A stretch of DNA of 64,000 bases from Diprion similis (taxonomy: Eukaryota; Arthropoda; Insecta; Hymenoptera; Diprionidae): the NCBI RefSeq assembly GCF_021155765.1, contig NC_060114.1, positions 11,747,001 through 11,811,000 of the forward strand, in the 5' to 3' direction. The number at the start of each line of letters is the position of its first letter. Positions within the stretch are counted from its first letter, which is position 1. A program made the translations under genes and the position numbers. Below the pieces are notes generated by a model, which worked only from the letters and a program-made list of their open reading frames with translations, made no database searches and was not told the DNA's origin. Below, one piece after another: positions 24,345 through 36,694 of the stretch.

Positions 24345-24733
24345 AGGTCGCTCCACATTTTTCAAAACGTCAGAAATCGTCAAAAATCGATTTAAAAAAA
24401 AAATAAAAAATTTTTTCTCGTTACGGTATAATTTTGTAGAGAGAAAAAAAAAAAATAAGTTTCCGAAAGTTTCGGTTCAAAATTTGAGTTTTGAAAGGTC
24501 GCACACAATTTTTTTTTCAACTTTTTGGTGCATTTCTTTAGATCTTTTCGAGCGACCTTTTAATATTCGTATTAAAATTTCATAAATTTTTTGTCTTCAA
24601 TTTAGTAAGAAAGAATCGATAACAATCCACCACGACATGAATTAAAAATCAAACAAAATACTGAAAATATAATTTTATTAATTTAATTTTTTGACAATTT
24701 TTGACATTTTAAAAAATTTGGAGCGACGTCTTA
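24341..24733. mobile_element. Inverted-repeat element B with GGTCGC termini
   Basis: Left end TAAGAGGTCGCTCC (24341-) matches the right end GGAGCGACGTCTTA (to 24733) in reverse complement. The similarity continues about 50 nt inward through the GTCAAAAA modules. A second, inner pair GGTCGC / GCGACC lies at about 24498 and 24551. No open frame of note. It resembles a non-autonomous DNA transposon, possibly TA-inserted given the flanking TA run. Confidence 0.6.
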
Positions 24734-25019
24734 AAATTTTTTTTTTTGAGCTGCCCTTTGGAGTAGGCTCTTAAAACATCAAAAACTAACATTTTGTCAC
24801 ACGAGACTTAAAAAAAAAAAAAAACAACAGTCTGTTTTTTTGCGCCATCCTAATATATTATATATTATACATATAAAATCCAACCATCGTTCATCAGGCT
24901 TTCGACGTAACGTCAACTCAAGTCGATTTAAAACGACGAAGAAAAAGCATCGATTTCGAACTCTCGTCGACCAGTAGGTAGATGGAAGAACCGATAGGTC
25001 AGAGAGCTTTTGGTCTCTG

Positions 25020-25600
25020 CTGCATACGCGTTTGAATTTCTCAGAAAGTTCTTCCTCGCGAGTCTGGCTGCGAGTCGGGCACGCGCGATGCGGTTTGGCG
25101 GGGCAAACGCCGCTTCTTGATAATTGATAGTCACCGCTGGGTTTGTGGCTGTGCGGCCAGGCAGCCCTGGTCCCCCTGGTAAGGCTGACGGCCGATGCTG
25201 GTGTTCCGGGTGCGGGGAGCCGGAGGTTCGCGTCATTTGCGCCTCGAGCACGTGCTCCGCTTTCTGGCGGCTGCTCAAGCTCAGCTTATGCTTCTGCTTC
25301 TGCTTCTGCTTCTGCTTTTGCTTCTGCCACTGCCACCTAGAACCAACAGCAACACCAGCAGCACCAGCAGCATCAGCCTCTTCTTCTACCGCTGCCAGAA
25401 GCACCCGTTCCCCGACTACGTTACCGGGTTAAATTTAGCACCCAAGCCTTCGTCTCCGAGGAAGAAGTGAGTCGACTGCCTACCATGGGACAAAGACTCG
25501 AAAACTCAGGGTTAGAAACGCGTTGCAACGTGACGTGACGTTGGGGTATCGAGAGGAAAGGAGATACTCGATGGAACGAATCGGACTCCCGGGAAATTAT
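25020..25600 (+). promoter_or_regulatory. GC-rich islet; candidate non-coding first exon with donor at 25465
   Basis: A GC-rich block holds a (CTTCTG)n tract at about 25290-25327 and ends in AAGAA|GTGAGT, giving a possible exon end at 25465. Long frames exist on both strands (for example 24928-25404 minus) but they are carried by the hexamer repeat and composition, and match nothing I know. A non-coding first exon or promoter of Mef2 is one reading. Confidence 0.25.
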
Positions 25601-26569
25601 CATGATGATGATGATGATCGGACGATGGTTCTTCGACGTGTCGTTGTCGCTGGATGATGAACCAATGTTGTTAATTAAATGTAACGAATGAACAGGTACC
25701 TATATATTCGAATCTACCTGATTGATTCATCATTGTGTATAATATGTACGTGTTTGTGCATAAACAATCTTGAAGCATCATCATTATCCTCTCGACGAGG
25801 TTTACATCGCCTTCCGCCTTTCTTACGTCTCTCCAATTTATCGTTCCAAGAGTTTATTACTCTCTTATACTTCAATACTTGTGTCCGTCCACATGGCCCT
25901 GCAGGAGATAAACCTATGCATATAGCTATGTGTGTTCGATGCTGTAATGTGGATGAATGAAAAATATCAGTTTTTACCCTTATATATACTCTGCATATTG
26001 TGGAATTACAATCTCTCCAATTATTTAGACATTATGATTCACTTTGTGCAGAAAGCTGCGATTAAACATCTTCTACATCTATGGTGTACAGGTTGACTCT
26101 ACATTTTTTTTTTTTCAGTCATAATAGTTAATCTGATTGGCACACTTCCATTCGAGCTACATGAGTATGCAATTTATACAATTTATGCAATTTATGCAAT
26201 AGCATTTTTATTTTGCATGAAGTAAATGTTAGGTTTCTGTGATTTTAATTATTGTTTTGTCATTGGTCTGTTCTTGGGGTCGATATGCAAATCATTGAAT
26301 CAAGTTGGGTCGACGCAAGGAAAGAAATTACCTTCTCGTATTGTTTTGTTATCACTTGAATTGTTTTCTTGTGTTTTTTTGGCAAATTTTATACCGTAAC
26401 TTTTGTCTACCGAATGAATTTATTGCGAGTAAATTTTATTTGAATTTATCAGAGCTGGGCTTCGTTGTTTTATCAGTAAGATGAAACAAAAGTTGACGAT
26501 ATCAATATCGTGATTCAAACTTTTTTTCGAACTCAGAGCAGTTTTCGAATTTACAACAAAATATTGTGT
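25601..26569. other. AT-rich stretch, no gene seen
   Basis: Contains a short (ATG)n run near 25601-25617 and an AATTTATGC direct repeat near 26165-26200. Nothing else identified. Confidence 0.4.
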
Positions 26570-26988
26570 TCTTTTGGTGCGGGGTTGAAGTTCCGAATTT
26601 GAAAAGCTCCGAAAGCGGTTAAATACGAATTATTAGACGGTAAAATTTGAAGTAAAGAAACGAATCGACTAAGTTTCGAAAAACAAAATTTCGGTAGAAT
26701 AAAATTCCGAAAATTGAAGTATTCTCACAGAGTTTGATTTACTCAACGATCAGTTGGTGTAAAGAATAAAAAAAAAACCAAAATCAGAATCACCAAGAGT
26801 CAGAACGTAGAAATATCGAAAATCCAAAACAGAGAACGAACAAAGTGTTCTAATTTTCACTCAGTCAAAAATTTCCATAACCAAAAATCTTCGATGACTC
26901 AGAATTTCGAAGTTCCAGATTTTCAAATTATCTCACTTGAACATTTTCCGAACTTTTAAAATTTCGAATTTCAACCCTGCTCCGTACC

Positions 26989-26990
<2 letters not shown>
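26570..26990. mobile_element. Inverted-repeat element, degraded
   Basis: GGTGCGGGGTTGAAGTTCCG near 26576 answers, in reverse complement, the GAATTTCAACCCTGCTCCGTACC sequence ending near 26986. Between them the DNA is rich in TCGAAA-like words and has no coding frame. The termini are about 70-80 per cent matched over some 40 nt, so the element is old. A poly(A) run follows at 26991-27019. Confidence 0.45.
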
Positions 26991-27019
<29 letters not shown>

Positions 27020-27021
<2 letters not shown>

Positions 27022-28000
27022 CCTGCATAATTTTTCGTCTAGAAATTCATTTTCTTTAAATATAAAAAATTTCTCTTCCAATACGTACGTCACGCTTCAC
27101 GTTGTTCGAATTATATGACCTCCGCCAACGTGCGCAGAATCTACACACGGTAACACACCCATACCGCGAACGATTGACAAATGAATTTTTGGCAAAATGA
27201 CAATCAAGTATATGTATACATATATATATTAAATTTATACCGTGTTGATCAAGTGCAGCTAGTCAAGCAGCTGAATGTCAGAGCTGCGCAAGTATTTACT
27301 ACATTCATTTGGCGAAAATAATCTATTACAGCTTGTTAAAACTGCGGATCATTCGCTGTACATATGAATATTAGTACTTCTACTTATTGTTTTTGTTTTT
27401 CTTTTTTTCTCTCTTATCTTCATATTTCGTCTTTTCGCTTATCGCATTCTTATCCGGTGAATCAGGATACACTACGGACACAACCGTGACCATATTAATT
27501 ACGCAATACCGCAATGCGGGAAACGTTGGGTGAAGAAAAAAAAAAAATTTATCTAAACATGTCTTCGAATATAAAATTTCGTTTTAATCATTTTTATACA
27601 TATATATATATATATATCTATATAAATTACATATAAAAAATATATTCTTGTTTCTAACCGTACAAGATTTAACAGACATAACAGACACAAATTCTTGTCA
27701 GGATCAAAATTTATTTGAGAAATGCAACGTGTAACCGAAAGGGTTTAAAAAAAAAAAAACACACATGGCGCAGACACAGGCACAAAAAAAGAAAAGGAAA
27801 GAAAGGTACAGAAAATTGAACAGGTGAAAAGTACAATACGCATCGTACAATGCGCTCTATATGTATAGATATATGTGTGTGTGTGTAGAGAGCGAGAGCG
27901 AGAGCGAGAAAGAGAGAGAAGAGAAGAGAGAAAGAAGTAAAAAAGAGGATAAGAGAAAGGAAGGAAAAAAGTGAAATAAAAAAAATATCCTCAGGAGGCA
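27020..28000. other. AT-rich then GA-rich non-coding stretch
   Basis: Nothing coding. An (AT)n run lies at about 27601-27617, a (GT)n at 27873-27884 and a purine-rich tract at about 27885-28000. Confidence 0.45.
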
Positions 28001-28033
28001 ATGAGAGAGAAAGAGGGAGCGGCGAGGGGGGAA

Positions 28034-28057
28034 TGGGGGGGGGGGGGGGGGGGGGGG
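28034..28057. repeat. 24-nt poly(G) run inside a GC-rich islet
   Basis: Uninterrupted G24 in a G-rich block (about 28000-28270) with a further G10 near 28160. Such runs can form G-quadruplexes. Exact length is prone to sequencing error. Confidence 0.85.
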
Positions 28058-28304
28058 AGGGGAGGTAAAGCCTCGCGAGCTTTTCGAAGCCCTCGGAACG
28101 GGAGTCCGAAGACGTTGAAGGAGGTTGAAAAGGGCGTTGGGAAGGTGGCGGAGGGAAGGGGGGGGGGGGCATACACGCGACGTGCACGCGGCTGGGGTCG
28201 AGCAACGAGACACGGAGGCTGGGGGCCTCCTGGACCGGCTGCAGCACGCGCTCAGCTGCGGACAGATTTATTGAGTGGCGCGTGCCGAATTGAAGCCGTA
28301 TTAT

Positions 28305-28307
<3 letters not shown>

Positions 28308-28369
<62 letters not shown>
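28308..28369. repeat. (AT)n microsatellite
   Basis: About 30 AT units just before the left end of element C. Confidence 0.9.
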
Positions 28370-28371
<2 letters not shown>

Positions 28372-28383
28372 ATATGTGTATAT

Positions 28384-29213
28384 TAGGGTGCTTCATTTGA
28401 AAGGAACATTTTTTTTTTTCGCTGACACATAAAAATTTTGTTCCTTCTATCGAAAAAGAAATTCCCTGAAAATTTGAGCCCTTAATCTTAATTTTAAGTG
28501 GTTCCTCTCGATCGATGTATATTTCCCATTTAAATATAACATGTAATTCATGATTTTTAAAATTTAAATTAACATAGCTCCGTTTGATTTTATGGTATTT
28601 CATTGCGATTAGTCAGAATTTGTAGTATATTAGTGACTCTTTGAAAGTACCCAGTAACATTTTTTTGTACTTGAACCCGTCTCATCGGTGTCGGTCTCGA
28701 AAGCCCAATTTTCTTAAAAATTGTTATATTTTCGTACTTATCAACAAAACAGTTGAAGTTATAAAAAAATTGTCAAAGAACAATTTGTAGGAAATTAAAT
28801 TTCCTACAAAAGTAGCCTTGTATGGATTTTCTGAGGTGCGTAGTCCAAAAGGTATAAATAGTTTAATATATTAAAATCCCTAAAAAAATATGAAATTTCA
28901 TATGAAATACCGATAAGACGGGTTCAAGTACAAAAAAATGTTAGTGGGTACTTTCAAAGAGTCACTAATGTACTACAAATTCTGACCAATCGCAATGAAA
29001 TACCATGAAATCAAACGGAGCTATGTTAATTCAAATTAAAAAAATCATGAATTACGTGTTATTTAAATAGGAAATATACATCGATCGAAAGGAACCACTT
29101 AAAATTAAGATTAAGGGCTCAAATTTTCAGGGAATTTCTTTTTTGATAGAAGGAACAAAATTTTTATGTGTCAGCGAAAAAAAAAAAATGTTCGTTTCAA
29201 ATGAAGCACCCTA
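28384..29213. mobile_element. hAT-like foldback element C, 830 bp, with 8-bp target duplication
   Basis: Termini TAGGGTGCTTCATTTGAAA and its exact reverse complement bound an element with arms of about 300 nt (28384-28690 and about 28910-29213) that pair with few mismatches. Immediately outside, GTGTATAT occurs on both sides (28376-28383 and 29214-29221). An 8-bp duplication and TAGGG termini fit the hAT superfamily. No transposase frame, so non-autonomous. The local GT/AT-rich sequence makes a chance match of the 8-mer possible. Confidence 0.8.
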
Positions 29214-29574
29214 GTGTATATGTATATTGAAAATGCGTGGAGAGGAAGAAGGAGTAGAAAAAAAAAAATTGAAAGCATCACGAGATTGAATCTTTTGGGT
29301 AGGGGTGAAAAAGTAGAAAACTAGCTAGAATGTCGAATTTTTATAGATGCGAAAATCTTAGTGATAAGATTTAAAAATGTCGAAAGTCCAAGTATAGAAA
29401 ATTGTTAATATGTAATAGAAGGTCGAAGTATGGAAGGAAAAGATATCAGTTTAAAGATCGAAACGTAAAAAAGCGAAATCGAGAATCTGTGTATGGATTT
29501 GTGTATTGTCGAGAGGAATTCTGACGATTTGTCGACAGTTCGGCATTATGTGTTCTACTTTTTCTATCTGGGGG

Positions 29575-29660
29575 TCGGGTCCAGTATTCATGGAAATTAT
29601 GGATTCAGGGAATTTGATATAGCATGGAAAAAAGTCGGAATTCTCATGGAATTAAGTTCT
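29575..29660 (+). mobile_element. Truncated copy of the element found at 57248-57638
   Basis: The sequence from GTCCAGTATTCATGG through AGGGAATTTGATATAGCATGG is highly similar, in the same orientation, to the left end of the element in Mef2 intron 2. The right terminus is not visible here. Confidence 0.65.
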
Positions 29661-30259
29661 TCACTAATAACTTCTTCATACTTTGACTTTGAAAATTTTT
29701 CAATTCTATAAATTAAGCTTTTACTTCTTTTTAAATTCCATATTCTCACCCTTCAATTTTTTCATTTTTCCTTTGAAATCTTAATATTAAAATTTTTTAA
29801 ATATTCATATTAATATTAACAGCACGCACAAAAATTTTGCACAAATTTTTTATTTTTTTCCTCTTTCTTCTTTAAGTATCGTCATCTTGAAGAATATTTT
29901 GACCGCGACTAACGAAAAAAAATATATATAATAATAATTTTTTTGGTCCACTCTAATATATGTATATATATATATATATCGACAGAACGGTTAAACTGAG
30001 TTTATTTTAAGCATCCTTGTGCAGATTTAATTTGTTCAATGATTCAATAACGCCGCTTACGTATATGTATGTATACCTGACAACCCGGTTGCCTGGAGTA
30101 AAGCTGAGAGGTTATACCTGTACGCCAATTTAACCACGGCTAGTATCGTATTCCTGTCAAATACGATTTTATATATATCTATATACATGGATACTGCGGG
30201 GTCGTACACAGGATATGGAAAGAATTAACGGCTTATAGGTCACTCGGTTATATATACAT

Positions 30260-30784
30260 TAGGGTGGCCGTTAAAACAAAAGTTGATGCTCCAATTTGAA
30301 AAATCTTGAGTTCAAGTTGAAAAAAAAATATCCTGAAAGTTTCGATTCTCTATCTTACTATTAAGGGGAGCCGGCAGATTTTTTAAATATATATTTTTTT
30401 TTTTAAATATGATGAAAAAAATTTCTTTATTCGTTTTCCTTATAAAATAAGATTTCATTTTTTGTCGACCTCGATTCTTTTGAATGTTATAACGATTGAA
30501 AAATAAAAATCAAACTATAAACAAATAAATCTGGAATTGAAAAATTCTTTTTACTCAAATTATTTCAATTTTTCAAACGTATTATTGATCCCGTATTTAT
30601 TTGTTTACCGTTTAATTTTTTTTTTTTTTTCTTCTTCTTCTTCTTCTTTTGAAACGTTATCAAATTCAAATTAATAGTGAGATGTGGAGCATTCAAACTT
30701 TCAGGATCTTTTTTTTTTTTTTTCAAGGTGAAGTTAAGATTTTTCAAGTTGGAGCATAAACTTTTTTTTTTAACGGCCACCCTA
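30260..30784. mobile_element. TAGGGTGG-ended inverted-repeat element D, 525 bp
   Basis: Left TAGGGTGGCCGTTAAAA and right TTTTAACGGCCACCCTA are exact reverse complements; similarity continues for about 35 nt (GATGCTCCAA / TTGGAGCAT). The interior is A/T-rich with no transposase frame. ATATACAT precedes the left end directly and recurs one base after the right end, suggesting a degraded 8-bp duplication of hAT type. The first seven terminal bases are those of element C, so the two may belong to related families. Confidence 0.8.
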
Positions 30785-31587
30785 AATATACATATATATA
30801 CATATAATGTATTATATATATGCCGGTATAATGTTGTCTAAAAATATGACAGCTTGTTGTTTTAATATTGTCCCTTGTCCTACAATTTTCGACAAATTAA
30901 TTATTAAAGCGGTGGTAACTGAACAAACACTCAGTTTCGAGATAAGGTATAAAAGAGGAGAAGAGGAAGAAGATGAAGAAGAAGAAGAAGAAGAAGGAGC
31001 AGGAAAAGGAGAAGAGTGGAGATGCTTTTCGCGATTATATACAATATATACATACCTACTTGAGATGCTTCTATTTTCGAACACTCTTTGTCGTATCACT
31101 TTAATCTCTGCTGCCTATTACAATACATCATCGCTCTAATAATATGTACATAATTACGATACAACACAGCTTAAGTATGTATGGATTATGTATACATATA
31201 TGTATGTATATACCTAAGTTTATATCATGTGTTTAACGAACGCGATTATTCGATCCGCATTATCAATACTTTTTTTTTGTCTCCTTATAACTGCATGAAA
31301 TTTTCGTCAAATTGAAAATTCGATAAAATTTGAAGAAAGAAACGAAAAAAAAATAAACAAATTTAGATCGCGGGATGAAATCTGTTTAAGCGGAAACGGG
31401 AAATTGCGACGATGATCCCACCTTGCAGTGCTATATATGCAGACGTCATATTGTACCTATATATCTACATATATCTATGTATGTATATATATTTAATCCG
31501 AGAATCGTGCGTCATTTGGATAATTCATGTATATATACACTTACAGGAAGGTACAATGATATTTGTATGTAGGTATGGGTGTATGTA
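30785..31587. other. Short non-coding stretch between two elements
   Basis: Holds a (GAA)n-like tract at about 30957-31000 and several AT-rich microsatellite fragments. No gene. Confidence 0.5.
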
Positions 31588-32635
31588 CAGGGTGGGCCAA
31601 GAAAATGGGACCGATTTGAAACGTGAATGAAAAATCCGAGCGATTTTAAGAGAATTTTATTTTGCTTGAAAGTAGATAAAATTAATGTTTATTCGCTGAT
31701 GAGATACGCGCTCTTGAAAATTCATTTTTGAAAAAGTCGCTGGGAGATTGATAGAAATTAATATTATTTAAGGAGTAGATAAATTGTTTTGGTTTTATTG
31801 ATTAGAAAAAAGACGATTTATAATATCGTACTTTTCATTTGTTGCACTGATTTTTACTATTTTAAACTTTTGTTATAATATTAATTTGCAATAAGATATT
31901 GAAATGTGATTGAGTTTCGTTTTTTTACGGTTCACGGAATTTCGGACAATTACAAAATCGAGAAATTACGTTTTGACTCAGCGTGAATCGATACGATAAC
32001 GTCGTTAACTATTCGATATATATATCGTTGAATGCAATATCTCGTCCACTGAAGGGTCAGAGAAGTTTCTACCACGATTTGAAATGTGATTCTCAAGGTA
32101 ATTCGCAGATATCGAAAAAGTCAGCGGTAACGCAATCTTGAAAAATCGAAATTTTTCCTCAACTTCTCGTCGTAATTTACAGCCGACTTTTTTGACGGTA
32201 AAAATTTTCCCTAACGTCTCCGAAAAAAAAAAACAACGAAATTTTAACCTTTAAACCCCTCGTTTACATTGTACATAACATTACAAGAAAAGCAAATTCA
32301 CGTAACGTAACGCGTGAATAAAATTTCAAAGAATTTCTAAAATGTTTAAATTAACGTTAGAATCACAGTTCCAGAAGAAAATTTTGTCGCAACCATGTTC
32401 GATATGAATTTTTTTTTTTTTTTTTCTTATTCTTCACTCCCCAGCAACTTTTTCAAAATCTCTTTTTAACGTAATCAAATGGAAAATATTCTTTCTTCTA
32501 ATTTCGAGACAGAAAAAAAAAGTTTTCGATAAACGCTCGCGACGCCTTTTCAGTCTAATCAAATTTCAAATCTGTACCACTATTTTTCTTTTTTCCAAAA
32601 AAAAAAAAAAAAAAAAAAAAAATTCTCCCACCCCG
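31588..32635. mobile_element. CAGGGTGGG-ended inverted-repeat element E, about 1.05 kb
   Basis: Left end CAGGGTGGGCCAAG and right end CTCCCACCCCG are imperfect reverse complements. Inner blocks also pair: TTGAAAAAGTCGCTGGGAGAT near 31730 against CCAGCAACTTTTTCAAAATCTC near 32440, and CGATTTGAAA near 31613 against TTTCAAATCTG near 32563. No transposase frame survives. Old non-autonomous DNA transposon. Confidence 0.6.
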
Positions 32636-32760
32636 TACGTACCTGTAAACCTGAATATTGAAGTATATCCGCAGCGTCGTCGTCGGATGAAATTTTTAGC
32701 ACATCGCCGTGATTCCGCGACTGCATATCACGACACTTATATACCTCCACACACACGTAT

Positions 32761-32792
<32 letters not shown>

Positions 32793-34290
32793 TATATACC
32801 GATGCCGGTGCCGTTAATTCGATTATGCAGCATCAATTATTACGACGGTGCAGCTATATAGATATACCTTATATGCCCCCTGGTATCGGCTACCCTGTAA
32901 ATGTCTGATGGGTGAGATCAATCTTGATCCTATTTTCGAACAATTTCAATCTTCGTTATGCTCGATGGGATGCATTATACACCGACCTACCTTTCCTTTC
33001 GATCTGCACCGTCTTCTCATTTCTGACCTCTTCCCTTTCCTTAGATCACCTCGGATTGACGAGATATTTCTACAAATTGTGCGGTTACGTTACCGTTACC
33101 GTGCGGCTAACTGGTTTTCATTTTTTCTGGTTTTTTGTTTGTTTGATTTTTTTTTTTCTTTCTTCCTTTCTTACAACGACTCTGAAAGTTACGTATAAAA
33201 TTCGATATGTGCTTCGAAGAAATTGGAGAAGATTTTTAAAGTTCAATTTATTGATTTGATCCGGCTTTTTTTTTTTTTTTTTTTTTGTAATTTTTACGTT
33301 TTGTTACGATTTGTTTTTTTTTTTTTTTTTGCCTTGAATTATAGATTCGAAGAAAAGTTTTTATATTCAATACAAATCGCGGAATTATTTGAATTTTAAA
33401 GAAAACAAATTTTCTCTGTAGACGTGACGATGATTCTGAAAAGTATTGGTTATAATACTTCGTGAATTTTAAGCCAAAGTATCGTTATGGGAATTTGCTA
33501 GAATTTTCTAGTACCTTTTTTAGGTGTAATAAATGAAATTTTTTTTTCATCTGCAAGTCACGGTTTATAATTGGTTTTAATCAATCCATCACTACAACTA
33601 TTATCACGGTGGAAAACTTATTGATAAAAATTACAATTCGGTTGGTTAATAAGATAAGGTATTAATCGGATCGCAATCTTTGGGGAAATGAGATTTTCAA
33701 TGTTTTTATTTAAAAAAAATGTTAATACAGAGGGAAGGGAATAAAAAGATGATACAGAGATTTTATTCTCTCAAAAAAATTGTGTCTAAAGCTTATCAGA
33801 TCTCGCTGTTGCACGGAATTGTGATGTTCATCGTCGATTTCTCTCTCCAAATTAATCTCTCCAATTCCAAAAAAACATGTCAAAATAAAATAAAAAAAGA
33901 TGAATTATCCGAAATATTGATATTCGAAAGTGTCGCTGATTAGAATATCTACTACTCCTCCTAGGTAGGTAACTCAGGATTTCCAAAAACTCATCTTTTT
34001 TTCTCGTTATCTTACTTTCGCACGTGTTTTTTTTAAATTTCTACACAATAATATCGTCCATTCGAAATATTAATCCTTTCCAACTTTTTATCCCCACTCG
34101 TTCACACATACATATACATATATACATATATAAATATATAAAGAAGAATATTTTTTTATTATTATTATTATTTTTTTTTTTTTTTTCCCACAAATAAGAG
34201 AGATAGAGGGCGGAGTATCGGAGACAAGGAAGAAGAATAAGAATAAGAAGAAGATGAAGAAGAAGGTTTCGTGGTGGGATAGAACGCGAG
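32636..34290. other. AT-rich non-coding stretch
   Basis: (AT)n at about 32772-32795, poly(T) at about 33268-33287 and 33314-33330, and (ATT)n near 34156-34172. No supported gene. Confidence 0.45.
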
Positions 34291-34299
34291 TAACTGCCG

Positions 34300-34521
34300 G
34301 GGCGGGGGGGGGGAGGAGGTGGAGGAGGCGGCAAGTAGAGAGGGATTGAGGGAGGGAGGGAGGGATGGGGCGTCGCGACGTCCGTCGTCGGGGCGCCGCC
34401 ATCGCGCGCGTCAGCTAGGTTAGTCGGCGGCGGTGCCCCCGCGCTATATCGGTGGTATTTTGGTTTTGGCTTGGCGCTCCGTCCGTGCAGTTCTGGGAGT
34501 GGAGATCTAAAAACAGCAGAG
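34300..34521 (+). promoter_or_regulatory. Strong candidate promoter and non-coding first exon
   Basis: A GC-rich islet rich in CpG (GGCGCCGCC, CGCGCGCG) turns into a short less GC-rich leader that ends in a full consensus donor, CAGAG|GTAAGT, at 34521. An initiator-like GTGCAGTTC lies at about 34485-34493. No in-frame ATG follows before the donor. This is the best-looking 5' non-coding exon in the long region upstream of Mef2 and would need a jump of about 21.7 kb to the Mef2 acceptor at 56242. Confidence 0.4.
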
Positions 34522-34540
34522 GTAAGTCCTACAGCTTGCC

Positions 34541-35104
34541 TGAGACTGACTGACTGACTGACTGACTGCCTGCCTGCCTGCCTGCCTTGCTACTTCCATA
34601 CTTACTTCCATCCTATCTGCACACTGCTTTTGCTTCTTCTCATCATCATCGTCATCATCGTCATCATCGTCATCGTCATCGTCATCATCACTTCTGATCT
34701 TGAATGATCTTGTGCCTGGCGTAACGAGATACACCGATATACTTGCTACAAATAAGACTCGCGGATTTGTACATACCATTTATTATTTATCATTCTCGCG
34801 CGCACACACACACACATAGACAGACACAGACAGACACAGACAGACAGAAATACACATGCATACATACATCGACACACGTGCATACATAGATTTTACAATA
34901 AACACATAAATAACAAAGTAGTTGTAAAGTCGAACGACGATCGGAATATTATATGTATACGTGTTCGTATAATGGAAAGAACTCGGCTGCTTCATTCATT
35001 CGACGATCGGCCGATGCGGCTTAATAACTTATCTTCGCGATTATTGTTCTCCTTTTTTTTTCTTCTCTCGTTTTTTGGCTTTCCTTTTTGTATCCGTGTC
35101 AAAA

Positions 35105-35142
<38 letters not shown>

Positions 35143-36193
35143 ATGATACTGATGCTCATGCTGATGCTGATGCTGGGGAACCACGAGATCACTCGATTGT
35201 TATACTATGTTTTACGTTATACGCAGTTGGATAATAATACCGATTTTTTATGTATGTATGTACATCGTTTGATCACACGGCACCCTACTATCTTCTTTTT
35301 CTCTCTTTTCCTCCCCCCCTCTCTCACTCCCTCAAACTCTCACTCTCACTCTCTCTTTGCAAGATAAAAGAAAAACAGAAGCCTTAAACGGATATCGAGA
35401 TCGGTTATAAGGAGACTCGGTACAGTCTTTGTAAACGGAATGTGTCGTTTATTAATCACGAAACATCATTTTACGATACATGTCACTTCGGTATACCTAT
35501 GTATATATATATATATATATAAAATGTAGTATAGGTAGGTAGGTAGGTAGGTAGGTGGGTAGGTAGGTACCTACAACGATTATTAATTATCGAACGATTT
35601 TTACGACGATGATTTATAACGATCGATTTCTTTATATATATTTTTTCTTTTTTTATTTCGTCATTTTCTTTTCTTTCTCTCTTTCAATCGGTTTATTTAT
35701 TTATCCTTTTTCCGATTTTTCGATTTTCGTGTATGTATATAATATATATATAGATATATATATATATATATTATTTATCCGTGTCAAAACGTACGCAAGG
35801 TGTAACAAGTTTATAGGGAGAGATCCGCGTGCGTAGCCAACGAATCACTCTGACGGTGTTCTGCCGTTAGTCTGAGCTATATAACCCCTACAGAAGAAGA
35901 AGAAGAAGACGAAGAAGAAGAAGAAGAAGAAGAAGAAGAGCGCGGCGGGGCAACACCGAGAGTAACAGTAACAGTATAACCAGCATCAGCATCAGCATCA
36001 GCACCACAAGGCACCAGTAGCAGGCAAACCCCCGATTTATTTCCTCGGCTCTCCTATCCCTCCCCCCCCCCTTCCTCTCCCTCCCTCTTCACCCCTTCTC
36101 ACTCCCTTACTCTCACTCTCATCGAAGAGGGATTATTTTTGGTATCTTTTCCCTCGGTTTGTTAATACTTATACATGCTAAAATTGTAGTCCA

Positions 36194-36238
<45 letters not shown>

Positions 36239-36662
36239 TGACATCACTCTGCACACACTTTTTCGTTTTTTCTCCTATGCGTGTATACAAATATCTTGTA
36301 TAATACTTGTATGCATGTATGTATGTATGATCTATACTATCACATCTTTACCTCTCTTTCTCTCTCTCTCTCCCTTTCAGTCTTCTTCTTCTTCTTCTTC
36401 TTCTTCTTCTTCTTCTTCTTCTTCTTCATCTGTCGAAAGAATCAAGGTTTCAATATATATATAATATGTGTATAGTTGTATAAATACATATTTAACGATA
36501 AGTAACGATACACACGAAAACGTTTTAGAATCAAACGCCTCCAAGACGAGCAATCTGCAGTCTCAGAATTGCCGTTCGTAGCTAACGCAACTGTATAATA
36601 TTGTATATATATATCTATATATATATGTATACACCTATGTCACTTATACACATCTGTATCAC

Positions 36663-36694
<32 letters not shown>

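Noticed and set aside
24928..25404. 158-codon minus-strand frame
   Set aside because: Openness comes from a CTTCTG hexamer repeat and GC-rich composition; no family match and no splice support.
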